Of a DNA stretch of 64,000 bases, positions 27,801 to 42,800 are shown piece after piece. Position numbers and translations under genes: made by a program. How positions within the stretch are numbered: position 1 is the stretch's first letter; every line of letters starts with the position of its first letter. Under the pieces are notes generated by a model that saw only the letters and a list, made by a program, of their open reading frames with translations, did no database searches and was not told where the DNA came from. Origin of the DNA: Patiria pectinifera (lineage: Eukaryota; Echinodermata; Asteroidea; Valvatida; Asterinidae); the NCBI GenBank assembly GCA_029964075.1, contig CM057144.1:5789281-5853280 (forward strand), read 5' to 3'.

Positions 27801-30800
27801 ATCCTGAAGTAACGCGGCATGGGTGTGCCAATCCTTTTGCTGTTGTAGGATATTATCACCGGGGAGACTTGTGAGTTACCACCGGCAGTGGCAAGTAGTA
27901 ATCGTAAGTACTTAATTTTTTTTGGATCTGTTATTTCAGAGTGTATTAGTTTGTGAACAATACTGATGATATAGTTTGAGTGACTATACAACCTCCAGCA
28001 TCTGGGAGTGAACAAGGCTTATCAAGACCTTTAAAGTGGGTTCATACTGGATGGGAAAATGAATTTCATGTTGTCAACACTTGAAGTTAATTGTGTCATT
28101 TGCCTTTACCCTAATGAATTTGCTTTGTACCAAAATGTGTGTGTGAAGCATGAACCGACTTTTACAAAATCTTTTTTTTTATAACCTGTGTAGTTTATAT
28201 GCCCCTTAACACTACAAAAAACGCAACATATTTTATAAGTTCAGTAATGAAGCACTGAGAGTCAATCCTTATTCATGGACTTAAATTGAATGTGATGTTC
28301 TCATTATTTAAAGGTAGAGTATATCATGTGTCATTTGTGCATACCCAGTATCTTTCATTTGAAGCAACAAAGTGCTCAAAATCTAAAGAAGGGTGCTTAA
28401 CAACTAACCTAATGAAGTTTTAGCTCAATGAATGCTGTATATTCCGTGAAAACAATATTCTAGGATCTCAAATTCAATTCAAAAGTTGCCGAGTCATGTT
28501 TTGAATTGTGCCTGAAATCAGCGTCCGGGACACGTTCTCATTCATCAGCCGATTGCAGCAACGCGATGTCATGCACTGAACTGAAGAATTATAGCAACCA
28601 CGTGCGTCGTGTCAACGCTTGTGCACACCCTTTAACGGCTTTGCCGAATTAAAAATGAAATACTAACGGAAATTTCAAAAAATACATCTTTAGGCGCATC
28701 TTTGGAAATGGCCTTCTTATTGCTTTCTTCGAAATGACAGCATGCAAGAAAGAATAATTTCACAGGGAGTTTAGTGCCATTACTATCTTTAAATAGTATG
28801 ATTTTTAACAATAATTTCGTCAGTTACTTTTTGGATAGCTGCAAATGATCTACTCTACTTTAAGGGGCCCATGTAATAGAACTTTTTAAGGCAATCCTTT
28901 AAATTAATCTTTATTTCCCATCTGTCTTTATTTTCAGTCTTCATACTGCCATTTTACAGGGTGTTTTGATTGTACTGTGGTTTTCTGCTCACGCGAAGTT
29001 GCATTTTCATGGGCCAAACTGTGATGTCATTTTAGGCTTAAACTTCAGTGTTTAAGGTGTTCCAGTGTCAAAAGTTTCCGGACTGCATTTTGGGGCTTTG
29101 CAATATGTGTGGGTTTTTTTTAGCTTTGGTGATACATTGTTGTATCCGTACATGAAAGTAAGTCTGTGAACAAAGTTTATGCACAATGTTTTTTAGGACC
29201 CAAAGTTCGGGTTCACAATTTGAACAGAAACTGAATTGAAGAGTGTTTGTCTAAAGTGGCATCACAGAAAGAGTGCCAGCGCAGAAAGAGCGCCATCTGT
29301 TGTCAGACAAAAATATGGAATATGTTAAGCATTTAAATGAGTGAACTTTACACAAATTTTATCCAAAAAGGGTTGTCTCATTGTTGTCATACATTTTGGA
29401 GGAATGGATATCTGCACAAAATAAGTTTCATTGTAAACTACATGTCATTGCCCCATTAAGTATATAGTGTGAGGCTTTGAACAGTTCTCAACTTTTAAAC
29501 CATGTTCCCAATGGAGTTTTATAAAGGTTAAACAAGCATAATGACGCTCTCCTTTTGATCTAAAATTTATGCTCTGCAATATCGTTGCTGTTCTTTCTTC
29601 TTTCAATCAGACTGCCCTACGATCTCCTTACCTTTCCTGGAGAATGTTGTCCAATGCTCAATCGATGATCACTGCCTCGGCATCCAATGCTGCATCCATC
29701 TGGACTTTGTCATCACTGAACTCATGCTGAGCGCAAAGATCCAAGTCGACCCTTGCAACTTCCAGCTGTACGTGGCCTTTGAGAACTGGGAACTGAACAT
29801 CACCCTCTTCAGCTACACATGGGGGAAGGTGGAGACAACAGAACTGGGAAATGCCATAAAATTAAGGTGTGCCACCTTTCAAAAAGTCTTGCATACGGAG
29901 TTCTGAACTTTGGTGATCATGATTTCCTATCTTTTGTGCTATGCCCTTTTTACTTGAAAATGTCATACAATTTGAAAATGATTCTGAAGTAATTTTCCCC
30001 TGATATATGCAGTATGTGATTTTTCATTTCATCCAAGAAATGTAATCATTTTGGCTGTTAATTAATGTATCAGTTTTTCATACTGAGACATAGACATATT
30101 GAATTAAGTGGTAAGACTTCTGCATTAGTCTATATGCGGGAGGTCGGGGGTTCAAGTTCCACCCAAGTAATATAAGCTTGTGAATTTGTCTCACAGGCTT
30201 TGTTTGGAAATAATCACTGCATCAAGTGCACTCAAATAAGTATTTATAAAAGACATCGGTGAAGGGCAAAACCCAATATAATTTACATCTCCCCAGCACA
30301 TATTCCATCCTATGAATAGTTTGGTTGCAGTACCATTGCTACATCATCGAACCAGCCAGCTGTCCCTGGCAAGCTCAGTGGTTGAGTGGTAAGACGTCTG
30401 CATTAGTAAGCTGGAGGTCATTAGTTCGAGTCCCAACTGAGTATAACTGAGTATACAGTGTATATAAAATACGTTGGTGAAGGGCAAAACCCAATTTCAT
30501 GGATAACTAAGACAGTTTACCCATTCCCATTGGTCGAGAGCCCATCACGTGGCCTATCTTAAAGGGATGATGAAGACATGACTGGCTTGTCTTAAACACT
30601 TTTCCAGTGTCACATGAAATTGGGATGCCTATGAAATCCAGTACCTTTTACCATTTTATTGGTTGAAGGTTTACAATCCTCATGTTGGCATGCGCAATAC
30701 TACTAGTGATTCAGTATTTTCATAGACCTAAATTTACAACGCACTCGCCACAGCTGCATTTCCACGTCATCGTGCAGTACGCGCAACACGCGCATCAATC

Positions 30801-33800
30801 TCCATAAAAGGAGTTGTTTACATACATCTTACTTGCGAGCTGGGCACTCCATTATATAGCTAGAGGGGTGTTTCGAAAACCAGAAAGTAAAATTTGTTGA
30901 AAAAAATCGTTGGAAATTGTCAATTTTTGACTTGTTTTTACTTTTGGACCGAAAAGTTTTGATTTTTTTTACCGAAAAGGTATTTATGAAAGGGTTCGCC
31001 TCGGGTAATTATCAGCATTCCAGACTCCAACCAGTCATAAACATAGCGTTAACACCTCCCAAGCACACATTTATTCCCTTAATAAAAGTTTGGAATCTTG
31101 TTCTTTATCTACAGTTATTCCATTGACAAGCTGACAGCGCAGAAAGTCTTCTCTGTGACGCTGAACGTGATGGTGTGCATTGACGACACCTGCACCATGA
31201 CTCCAGTACTAGACCATGTCTGGGTCCCTATACCCCTGTGCAACATCAATGCCACATCATTCACCTTGCCTGGTGATGGCACAGTGGAGGGATTTATAAG
31301 AGATCTCGGCGGTCGCATCGGAAACCCTGCCATTGATCTGGTGCTGGAAAAGTTTGGCTTGAGTGTGAGTGAATTCAAAGACATTTAGCAATAAGTGATC
31401 TTGAATTTTGCTATGACCAATGCTTTGTCTTTACGTTTCCTTTAAATATTATTTTCACATTTACATAATAGTTTTGGAAATTACAAAATAAGCAAGGAAG
31501 TAGTGTACAGTACTAGGTGTAGGAAAATGAATGCCAGACAAGTCGTCGCTTTGCTCACGAAGTGACAAAAACCGATTAATGTTCAATTTTGAGTTTTATT
31601 AACCTTTTTATTATATTTGTCTCAAGGGACAATTCAACCAAGTTTCATATCGAAATTTTGTTTACTTTCTTAATTATTGTAAATAAACATTTGACAAAAA
31701 GCCTGAAATCTGTGTTTTTCGTTTTCACGAAGTGTAAAAAAGTGTCAAATGTTATCACGAAGTGACAAAAAGTCACCTTGTGAGCAGGGCAGGAGGAATC
31801 ATGCATTGGTCTACACGCGTGAGGATGGGAGCATACACGTGCGCATGTACGATGTTGAAAAGAACAGATGTATGACATGTAAAAGTCAACTGTCGTATGA
31901 TGCGTAAAAGTAACAAGTTTGTTGCTTCGACAAAAAGTACAAATAGTACAGCCCTTCGCGGTTTCATGTTCCCACGAAGTGACAAAAACTGTGTACAAAT
32001 TTTAATAGTAATGGAGAAAATATGGGACCCAATGTATTGATGTTCTCACATGCAAAAATTTATATTAATGAATTATTGTTTAATTTAGAACTTTTTTTAA
32101 CAACTAGTTGAAATGAATAGCTTGATTTAATTATCTCTGGATGAACTTTTGACAACTTGTGAGGTTTTTGTCACTTCGTGAAAAAAAGCGCCGAAATTAT
32201 GTCGTACAAAACTAAGGCCAACTTTATACTCTCTTTTGAAAGTTTACCCCTGGAATGAGGCTTTCAACATAATATTGAATTTGAAGAATAATTTGCCAAA
32301 ACGTGACAAACACCATTTTGTTTCCTTTTAGAATCCAGCTGTCTCCTGCCTGCCCATAGTCAGTTTCAATGGCTGTTATGTACTTTGACACAACCTAAGA
32401 AAACAATAAGGCGAAAAAAAATGAAGTTTAGAAACAGATGTAATACTGTTTTTTATTCTCTAAAGTTTTTTAACCATGCACATTTTTTACTTTTTTGAGA
32501 TGGATATATGGCCTTTTGGAACTAAGTTTTGGAAACTATGTTTTAACGCCATAGAAATTGACCATTAAATTGTTCAAATAATATTGCTTATTTAATTTCT
32601 TTTTCAACAGGAGTATCTCCACACTGGTCAGTGTGACATGGGAACGCCAGGGACATTGAGGAGTAGTAAGTTGACATTTATTTATTTTATTACAGAAAGT
32701 GTGGGTTAGTTGTTAGAACATGAGACCCAGCACCTTTGTTGTTAAAATAATGTTAGTTTGCTCTAGTTTGATCTAGACCAAGACAATTACATTCCTTAAC
32801 TTTGTTTCTTGAGGTACTTTTGTTGGTTTTCTCCTCATCAGGTTGTCAGGCAATACACTGGAAGTTGTTCTCTTTATTCCAAAACGTCTGCTGTCATACT
32901 GTGTCATTTACAGTGTCATTTGTTTTGTCTCATGGTGGTTTCCCACCCTCCAGAGTTTCTCTTCAGTATCTGAACCCCCCTGTTTTCTGTACTGTCTGTG
33001 CTAAATTTGTTCATCTTTTGTCCATTTCTCATGATGATGGCAAACTGTCCATGTCATTTAATTTATCACCTTCTCTTATAAAGGCACTGACATCTGTCCT
33101 TGTCATTGTTTGTGTTCCAAGACTGTCCAGTTCATTTAAGGCAGCTTCTAGTCATCCTTTGTACTGTCACAAATTTGAATATCTCTGCATTGTAGCTTTC
33201 ACTGTCAATAATTGTCATTCATTCTTTTCTTTCTAAAGGTTATCCTGTCATTGATGTCACAAAGCTTCCTTATTTAATTCTTTTCTTGCACTGTCACCAA
33301 TTCAAATCTCTACATTGCCACTGTCACTCACTGTTATTAATTGTCATTGATATTTTTTCTCTTTCAAGTTGTCCTCTCATTAGTATCACCAAGCTTCCTG
33401 ACTTCCTCTCTTGCCCTGTCACCAAGACAAATCTCTACATTGCCACTGTCACTGTCACAAATTGTCACTGATTCTTTTCTGTCTTAGGTTTTCCTGTCAT
33501 TGGTGTCATCCAGCTCCTTTCTTGCACTGTCACCAATTCAAATCTCTACATTGCCACTGTCACTGTCACAAATTGTCACTGATTCTTTTCTGTCTTAGGT
33601 TGTCCTGTCATTGGTGTCATCCAGCTCCTTTCTTGCACTGTCACCAATTCAAATCTCTACATTGCCATTGTCACTGTCACAAATTGTCACCGATTCTTTT
33701 CTGTCTTAGGTTGTCCTGTCATTGGTGTCATCCAGCTCCTTTCTGGCACTGTCACCAATTCAAATCTCTACATTGCCACTGTCACTCACTATTATTAATT

Positions 33801-36800
33801 GTCACTGATTCTTTTCTCTCTCAAGTTGTCCTGTCATTAGTGTCACCAAGCTTCCTGACTTCCTCTCTTGCATTGTCACCAAGACAAATCTCTGCATTGC
33901 CACTGTCATTGTCACTTATCATTGATTCTTTTCTGTCTAAAGTTATATCCTGTCATTGGTGTCATCCAGCTCCCTGACGTCCTCTCTTGCACTGTCACTA
34001 ATTCCAAGCCCTGCATTGTCACTTTTAATATGTGTCCTTGGTCCTCTTCCTAGCCTGTCCAGCCGTTGACGTCACCCAGCTCCCCGACTTCCTCTCTTGC
34101 ACTGTCTTGGACTCCTGCCTGGGTATCAGATGCTGTCTTGAGATGGACTTGAAGATAACGACTCGCAGCATCAGTGCCTGGGTCATCCTGGATCCCTGCA
34201 ACTTCACCCTGTCTGTGGGCTTTGAGAAGTGGGAACATAGTGTCACCTTGTTCCATTACCCACTGGGTGATGTCACGGAGGAAGTTGTGAACAGTGTGTT
34301 GAGAGTCAGGTATGAACATTGACCATGACAAATAATGCTTATATGATGAATCCCATAATTAAGTATCAAAAATCCCAACCACCCTGTGAGCATGAGAATA
34401 CAATTTTGAAATCACGGGGTTTAGCCTCCAGTAATATAATATTCTGACGCACTTATCATTTTCTTTTGTAAATTGAAGATGGCGCGTGGCAAAGATCACC
34501 GAGGAAAAGCAGTTTGAGGTGGACTTGTCCCTAGTCCTCTGCATAGATGGAGAATGTGACACACTGATCTTATTGGAGGGCAGTCGTTTCCCAATACCGT
34601 TGTGCAACAGGGAGGCTTCTTTCACTCTGCCTGGTATGTCTTAAACTTCCTGGTGATGTTGCATCAAAACAAACAGCATTATGTCCCAGTGTTTTCTTGA
34701 TTTTTTTTTTGATTGGAAGTTAAATTACTTTCTGTTAATGTGGTAATTTGGATGCAATGCCTGAATTATTGCCTCTACAGGCACAGCTTTAATTTCGGAA
34801 TAGATCTTTTTGCAGAAAACAATAATGATTTGGAAATTTCTCATTTTTGTTAATTTCGGATATGTTGTATATGTAGTTCACAGCAGTGGTGTAACTACGT
34901 GGCGCCCTCCCCCATCTTTAATGGAACAAAGCTATGTATCATTTGCCGTCAGGGCCCCCCCCCCCCTCCCTTGAAAAAAAGCACATCACCAGGTGTTCCC
35001 CCCAGAAGTTTAACTCTACTTACGCCACTAAGTCACAGCAATTGCAACTTGCACTAAGAAACAATCAAACCTTTTTGGGTAATTAGAGTGGCATGGAAAT
35101 CCTCGAATGACCTGATTTTGAGTTTATTTTTTGCTGTATTTCAACTTACAGGAGACGGCACCATATCAGGCTTTTTGGATTACCTCGGTGGTAATATTGG
35201 TCAGTTTGCCATAGATGCAGCCCTGCGTCATCTAAATCTGGGCAGCTTCCTGTCAGGACAGGCATGCACCTATCACAGACAAGGTGAGTTGGAAGAAGTT
35301 TGATTTGTGGTTTCCCCTTGTAATTAATATAAGGGAATAAAAATGTGCTTGGCCTGTTTTTAACAAATACGTTTAAAACCGGCTTGGGCATGGACGTCAA
35401 TAATTATCGGCAACCAGACCCCAGCTGGTCTTAGACGTACTTGCTTAATGCCGGATAAACACATATTTATTCACATTCATAAATACCTTTTCGTCAAAAA
35501 GTCAAAGCAAGTCAAAATTTATAAATTTCCAACGATTTCCTGCTTTTTGAACACCCTTCTAGATATGTTTATGGTATGTGCCTCTAGCGAGAAGACTGAG
35601 AAGTACTAAGAAATCTCCTTTTATGGAGATTGGCACGAGCGTGGCATGTACTGCATGATGTGGTGCATGATGATGGTAGTGTTGTTGTAGTGTGAATTTA
35701 GGACTCCATGAAATACGGACTCGTTGGTAGTATTGCGCATGCCTAAGTGAAGATTGCAAACAATCAATCAATAAAAGGGTAAAAGGGACCGGACTTCAAA
35801 GGAGTTCCAATTTCATGTGACACCGGAAAAGTGTTAGAAATGGGTAGACTGTCTCAGTTATTTATGGACACCTTTTCAACAATTCCATTTACTTGTTCAT
35901 GTATTCTTTGCTTATATTTTTAACAAATAGATAATTCAAAAATTGTAATAATAATGTTATTTATGGGTATGTGTGTATTATCATCGAGTTGGGCAATTTC
36001 TAAGGTGTGTTTTGCATCAGGAAAGAAGTCTTGATATTTCTTCCATTCATTCTTTATGTTGATCAGGTTAATCTATAAATACCCTAAAAAAAGGTCTCGA
36101 CATCAAATCTGAAAAAAAAATTGATATATTCTTCTGGTAGACATGTAACTGATTACTGCTGTGAATCCCCATCCGCTCCGTTCACAAGTACCCCATCACC
36201 GGCAATGAAAGTACAGTTGGGGGTGACCGAACGACGCCATCTTGCCTGACTGCAATTTTGCCGCAACGCACGACCGTACCACTGCGTGTACATAGTACAA
36301 ATCCCCTGGTGTACGTACGTCACACACAAGGAATGGTGCGCATCAACCAGCTAAATGTCCCACCCATGGGATGTCGTTGCTAGTTAAAAGGTCGTCCTCT
36401 TTCGTTGGCGCATGGAGCCCATACTATCCTGACCTTTATTTTACTGTCTTTCTCACAAGATGTCTGTGCCAGTTCCTCAAGTATCCTAGGCAACTGCACC
36501 GTGATTGGTGAGACGTGCACAGAGCTGCGATGCTGCCTGGACCTGGACCTGAAGATAGCTGATGTCTCGGCCACGGCGTGGTTCAAGTTTGACCCCTGCG
36601 ACTTCACCTTCTCATTGGGTCTGGAGAAGTGGTCGTTCCATGGGTCTGTCTTCAGCTATCAGTGGGGTAAGAGCTTCATATTACAAGAGGGGGAGCTTTG
36701 TCGGTGGGGTAGAGTACGCGTATGTGAAATTGTCAGGTAGCTTGACAGCCTTGGAATAGAGCGTGTAAGTTGACCTTAAAAACCTGCGAGATTTTACGAG

Positions 36801-39800
36801 AATACAGCACATCCGGGCACCATGTATAGGATCTACAACGTATGTAGCATGCTATTTTTTACATTTATTTTTGTGTCCTGACTGGGCCCATCCAAACCAG
36901 GGCAATAAGTGCACATTTCTAAAAGAAAGAAAGCATTATAATTCACAACATATTGAAAATAGTGTGAATTGATGACTATTATGAAATTAAACTTGTTGAC
37001 CTCGACTTCCATTCAATCGATCACGCAGATTTCAATTTGGTAAATTTAAACACGGGAGTCTGTGACTGGACTTTTTCAGTGTTTGGTACAAGACGTTCAC
37101 ATAAATGCGATCTTGGACTGGCGAAACTTACACGCTATATTACCAGCTGAAAAAGAGAGAAATAAACAGGGTTGACAGTGGTTAGAATTGGTATTGATAC
37201 CGTACTGCGGACAAAGTATTAAGACCAAAAACTAAAAAGTTAAAAGAGGAAGAAGCTTTGAAATCAGACAGGGTCACACTTTATGAAGGGATGATGTACT
37301 TGCACATGGTATTAAACAAATCGTCAGTGACACAAGGAAGTAACACCCAAGTGGACTGGAGTGCGCGCTATGCGCGTATTTTAAAGAACTGAGTGATTTT
37401 CATTTTCACGAAGTAACACTGATGTACACTGTGCACTGACTTGGTCCATTTTCGTTTTCACTAAGTAACTCATCTTTATTTCACCAGTTTGAAGGCTTTG
37501 TATTAACATTTTCTGTTATCTTACAAGAATACAGATATTCCTGTCAAACATTTTAAAACCTTTTCATCCAAATAGTATTTCCGCAACGGTGTTGTAACTT
37601 CATGAAAACGAAAATCATTCGCGCCAGTGTCCGATGTGCATGCGCACACTGAAGTGTTACTTTGTGAAACCAACATTTGTCATTAAGCAGTTTTCACAAA
37701 GTAACACTGAAGTGGACTTGGGCGTTACTTCGTGGTGGTGGTGACAAAATATATAATGTGACTCATAATTGTCTTTGGATTTTGATGGACACTTTCATTT
37801 AAAAATGTTAGTAGATGGTCAGGGCAGTTTTGTACAATGTAACAGGGTAAACATTATTTTCAATTCATTGAACAGACAGATAGCAACTTCTACTCTAACA
37901 ATCCTTTTATTTTACTTGTTGTAGGAGAGGAAACGACGGAGTCCATATCTTCTGGAATGAACTTGAGGTACCTATATCATTGATTGCACCTACATTAACG
38001 AACATGTAGATTCTTTGACGCTTCATCTCGTTCAGTTACCAAATTATTATAATCAGATCTTTCTTTTAAAAAATATACTGGAATTTATAACTGGAAAGTG
38101 TAGTAAATAAATTAATTTATTCATTATTTGAATAGATACAATTTAACAAAATGACTTCAGAAATGTGGTATTGAAGTTGTAACATTTCAATACAAGATAC
38201 AGTATGTAGATGCACACAATGTCATTATGCTGTCCTTTCTCATAATTTATAACAATTGAAGTCTTGACATGACAGACCTCCTTATGTGTACATTTGACAG
38301 ATATTCTATTGATAAGCTGAACGACACCAAAGAGTTTGAGATCAGCATGACCCTGGAATACTGCGTCGATGGACTGTGCTCTGACATCAACATAGAGCAT
38401 AACATCCCCATTCCTATCTGCAACCCAGACTTCAGCAACTACACCCTCTCTGGTGAGTTCAACCCACCACAACATCCTTAACTTTGCAAATCAAAGGTGA
38501 AACTCCAAATTAATCCAACTTACCGGTAGCTCCAACAAAATCACAGATCCGGTGTTCTACCAGTGTTGCCCCTCACCGACATGTATACCTGCAGATTTTA
38601 GTGTCTGAGATCTTGTCAGAAAAAGTTAACAAGCTTATTTGGATGGGACTTGAACCCACGACCTCCTGCTTACGAGTACAAACGTCTCACCACTCAACCA
38701 CTCTTTATCCCTGGGCCAGCCGACCCCGGCAATTAGCTCAGTGATCAAGAAGTAAGACACCTTCACTAGTAAGCAGGAGGTCGTGGGTTTGAGTCCCACT
38801 CAAGTAAGCTCATCTCACATGCTCTCGGACAAATAAACAGTGCTTACAAAATACGTCGGTGAGGGACAAAACCCAATATTTGAGATGACATCTGTCCAAT
38901 GCAAAATGACATCCTATAATAAATTTGTGTTTACTCTGTAATTCCAACACCAAGTCAATACAACCCAGCTATAAAGCAAAGCCTATGTCAGCCCAATTCA
39001 AAGTTATCTTCATGCTGAGTCCCTAGAACTAACACACTTCTGTGTAGGAACAGCTGATGACTTTGTGTGATTACTCACGAGAGCTCCATTGTGAGATGTA
39101 ACTTCAACAAAAAAATGTGGGCACTTTTTTGCAAAAACTGCAAATAAACACCGAAAGCTATTTCGAGTCAGTGCAACAAGGTCGTTACTCGATTCTGCAA
39201 CAAAGTCGTATCTCAGCTGAATATTCTCCGTGCATTAAGGTCGTATCTCGCGTATCGCAACGTCCATTGACTTTGTGTGAACATCCGGGTTATTTTAAGT
39301 GAGATAGGACCTTTTGACATTGAAAACTTGCGTTTCATGTACATGACGTCACACGCCATTTTAGGAGATACGACCTTGTTGCACGGACATGACAAATTTT
39401 TGTTTGAATGCGCACAGACTCATAGTGTATTCGCTTTCGCACAGAGCAGAAAGTGTCTCTCATATCTCTTCTTGTCAACTTTGAGGGGATCTTGTTCAAA
39501 AAGTCCATACACTAACCTTCACATTTCCATGGCTGCCGTGCTCAAACTTATGATCACATTTAATACTTCAATCCAGCTGATGGTTTCGTAGAAACTCTAT
39601 CGGGACAAGTCATCCAGGGAGCAACACTGGCTCTTCTATCTCGGCTTGGAATCGACCCAGACTTCTTCAGTGATGTACCATGTGTCAACCCCGCACCCCA
39701 GTCCTATGGCAGTAAGTTCAGACTGAAATATGTTTTGGTATGTAAAGTGCCATACCAAACTTTATCTAACTATAATTCCGGAAATCTCTCCGTGTCTGTC

Positions 39801-42800
39801 TGTCTGTACTTTGATTATCTCCACAACCGGGCACTGTTACTTTATAAAGTTTGATTATCATGGTCATCTCGCTGTTTGCTTTGCTGTGTCTGTCCGTTTT
39901 AACCTGCCTTTTTTTGACAAATTATTTCCTGTTCACCTAGTTATTTTAAAGGTTTTTCCTTGTATCATTTTTAGTTTGTTTTCAATTTCAGCTGGTTCAT
40001 TTTTATTTCTGTGAAGCGCCTTGAGCGTCAATTGTGACGTATTTGGTGCTATACAAGGATTAGTTATTAAATTATTATTCGTATTAATGTTACTGAAGTT
40101 GAAAATCGGTGGGTGTATTGCCCAGAATGTGCAGTGTCAAATTTGAAGTTGTTTGGAAGTGGTCCTCGTAAAAGCTGTAAAAAAAACAGCATTTTGTGAG
40201 GCAAACATGGACCACCATGCACTCTCGTCCTTTTCAATTGTTTACGTCATGTTTAAGCTAAAGCGTGCGTGCCTAATATGACGCAAACAATGGAAAAAGG
40301 ACGGGCACGTACATGCATTTTGCGGTCGATTAAGGATAACTGTATACCATTGTCCAGTATGGGTGAATAGACCACCAAGCACTGCATACCATTTTGTCTC
40401 CATATGTACACGTAATGTGTGAAAACAACATCATTGAATCGTGTGCATTGTTTGCACGAGCAGTTCTCATACTTCTCAAGTGCCCCGAACAGGCACATTT
40501 TTAAAAGGCACTGCACTAGTAATTATAATGCTATGGGAGTCGTGCGTGACCCAGAGCATTAGAGTGGGGAGACCCACCACTTTTGCGTACTGCTTCCCTA
40601 GCGTGTATAGCATTAGGTACACACAACTAACTTCATTTTGAATGTTCACAAAGCCGTAGCATCTGTGTATGAGCATCAGGCCGTGACGGCATTGCATTTG
40701 AATGGCTCTCCCAGTGGTCTCCTCCAATTTTCCTTTTCATACTGTCGATAAGGGGGTAGTCTTGTGCAAGGAGCCCATGATGGTAAGAGTAACTTTGCGG
40801 TTGTACCACGTGAAAAGAAATACCTTCAAGTTTGTGTGGTTCTGAGATGAACTGCTTGAAATATGCTCTGCCCATGGACAGGAGACCAAGGCATTTCAAC
40901 TGGAAGTGTGGTTCTGTGCCTTGGAAGTGGTAATGCAAGTCAGTGTTGGTGGAAGGGAGCAGACAAAAACCACAGATCCACACAAATTCACAAAGAGATT
41001 TCCTGTTGCAAGGTGCTACCACAAAGTTATTCCTAATGCCTACTTCACTTCGCAAATCTTATTGTGCTGGAGTGTACTTTGCTGGGGTTTACTAGAATCC
41101 AGATCCTCGAAGCACAGTGCAATCTCCTGCATTCCAGATTGTCCCACCATGCAGCTTTCAAGTAACCTGACCTCCCTCGCTCACTGTTCACTTTGGCATC
41201 CTCGATACGTGCTTTAGCATACAGAGTGCGTGAACCTAGGACCATTCAAATGTTACAGCGTAACCATTCAATCAAATGTTATAATTTGTGATGTCATATT
41301 TTATTCCAGATTGCCCCAGCATGCAGGTTTCCAGTAACTTGACCTCCCTGGCTCACTGTGGCATCCTCAACACTTGCTTTGGCATGCGTTGCTGCCTGGA
41401 TGTGAACCTTGGACCGCTGAATCACTCATTCAGTGCCTCTATGGAGATCGATCCGTGCCTGGGCCAGCTGACCCTACAGTTTGGCAACTGGCAGTACAGT
41501 AAATCCCTCTCACACCTGGACTTTGACACCAGTCAGGAGATTACCATTGGAAACTTTATAACACTTGGGTAATGACACTGGTTTTTTTATCATGCGTAAC
41601 GTGTAACTTTGCATACAGAAGATCTCAAATCTAAGAAAATATATTGATAATGGAATGGGTCTGTAGTATAATAATTGACTGTCTCAGTGTTTTGATTAAA
41701 TATGATAAATGCACACAACTTTTTATTTGTTTGATTTTCATTTTTAAATAGTCGTGAAGTGTAATTTGCCAGTCGCTTAACATTGCTGAGTTAAACATGC
41801 CAACATTGACAAGCAAAGATTATCTTCTGCATATGACCTCTCATTGAATTTGAAGTGAAGGAGTTTGCCATTTGAACCGTTGAAAGTTCTTTGTGTGACC
41901 AGCAGTTTTTGCATGTTTTGATAATGCAGATACACACTGGCTCTAATGGATGGTCATATATCAGTCAGTCTGTCCATAGATGCCTGCATTGATAGTCATT
42001 GCACAGGACAACTAATGATATTAGATGGTGCGGTATCTCCTCTTCCTATGTGCTTTCCCAACGGAACCATCTCCTGGAAGAATTTACCAGGTAGGACTGC
42101 TAAATGTAATTTTACATTGAAAGAAAACCTTTTGCTTAAATCCATGCTTCTGTGTCTGCTTGTTTGTTCCTGTTCATGCCTATGTCATTCTGTCTGCGAG
42201 AAAGATATCCTGCTGGGACTGGAATGTAGGCCAGTTCATACTTAGTGTGAATGCTTATGCAAAGTGAGTTTGGAGTCACGAAACACTCGCTGCAAAATTT
42301 ACCAGAATTAAAATGTGTTCAACTTTTAAAATTTCTCAGCGCAAAAACTTGCCAAGAAAAGATAACTTTGCTTTCACGTATAAGCTGGCCTTAGTTTTTA
42401 TGAAAGGAAAACCTGTGTAAATGTCATTTGTTTGACCTCTTGTGGGTTTTTTAGGTATCTGCTACATGACAATATGCTGTTTTGTTTTGATCACTGCTAG
42501 GTATAACCTCCATTTCTCAGTTGGGAAGCCTGGATGCTGGATTTGAGGCTGTGGCTCAGGCTCTTGGCTTACCATCACGTCTAGTCTCGGCCTCACCTTG
42601 CCCACCTGTCATCCTGCCTGGCCAGTCTGGAGGTAGGGACAGTCTGCTGTGGGTGTGACAGCTGATCATATTTCTTTTGCAAATTTTGTCAAGAATTCTT
42701 ATTATTTGTGCTTAAGTGATGAAAATTTGCAGATTCTTGAAACTTTGCAAAGTATATTGATGATAATTGTTAATTGATAAGTGTCTTCACTTTACAGAAT

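Noticed and set aside
32802..33236. 144-codon open frame
   Set aside because: T-rich, no motif, lies in an intron beside the minisatellite and has no splice partner in phase.
33411..33977. 188-codon open frame rich in HCHC
   Set aside because: It is the read-through of the CTGTCA minisatellite; the repeating CHCH pattern comes from the repeat unit, not from selection on a metal-binding protein.
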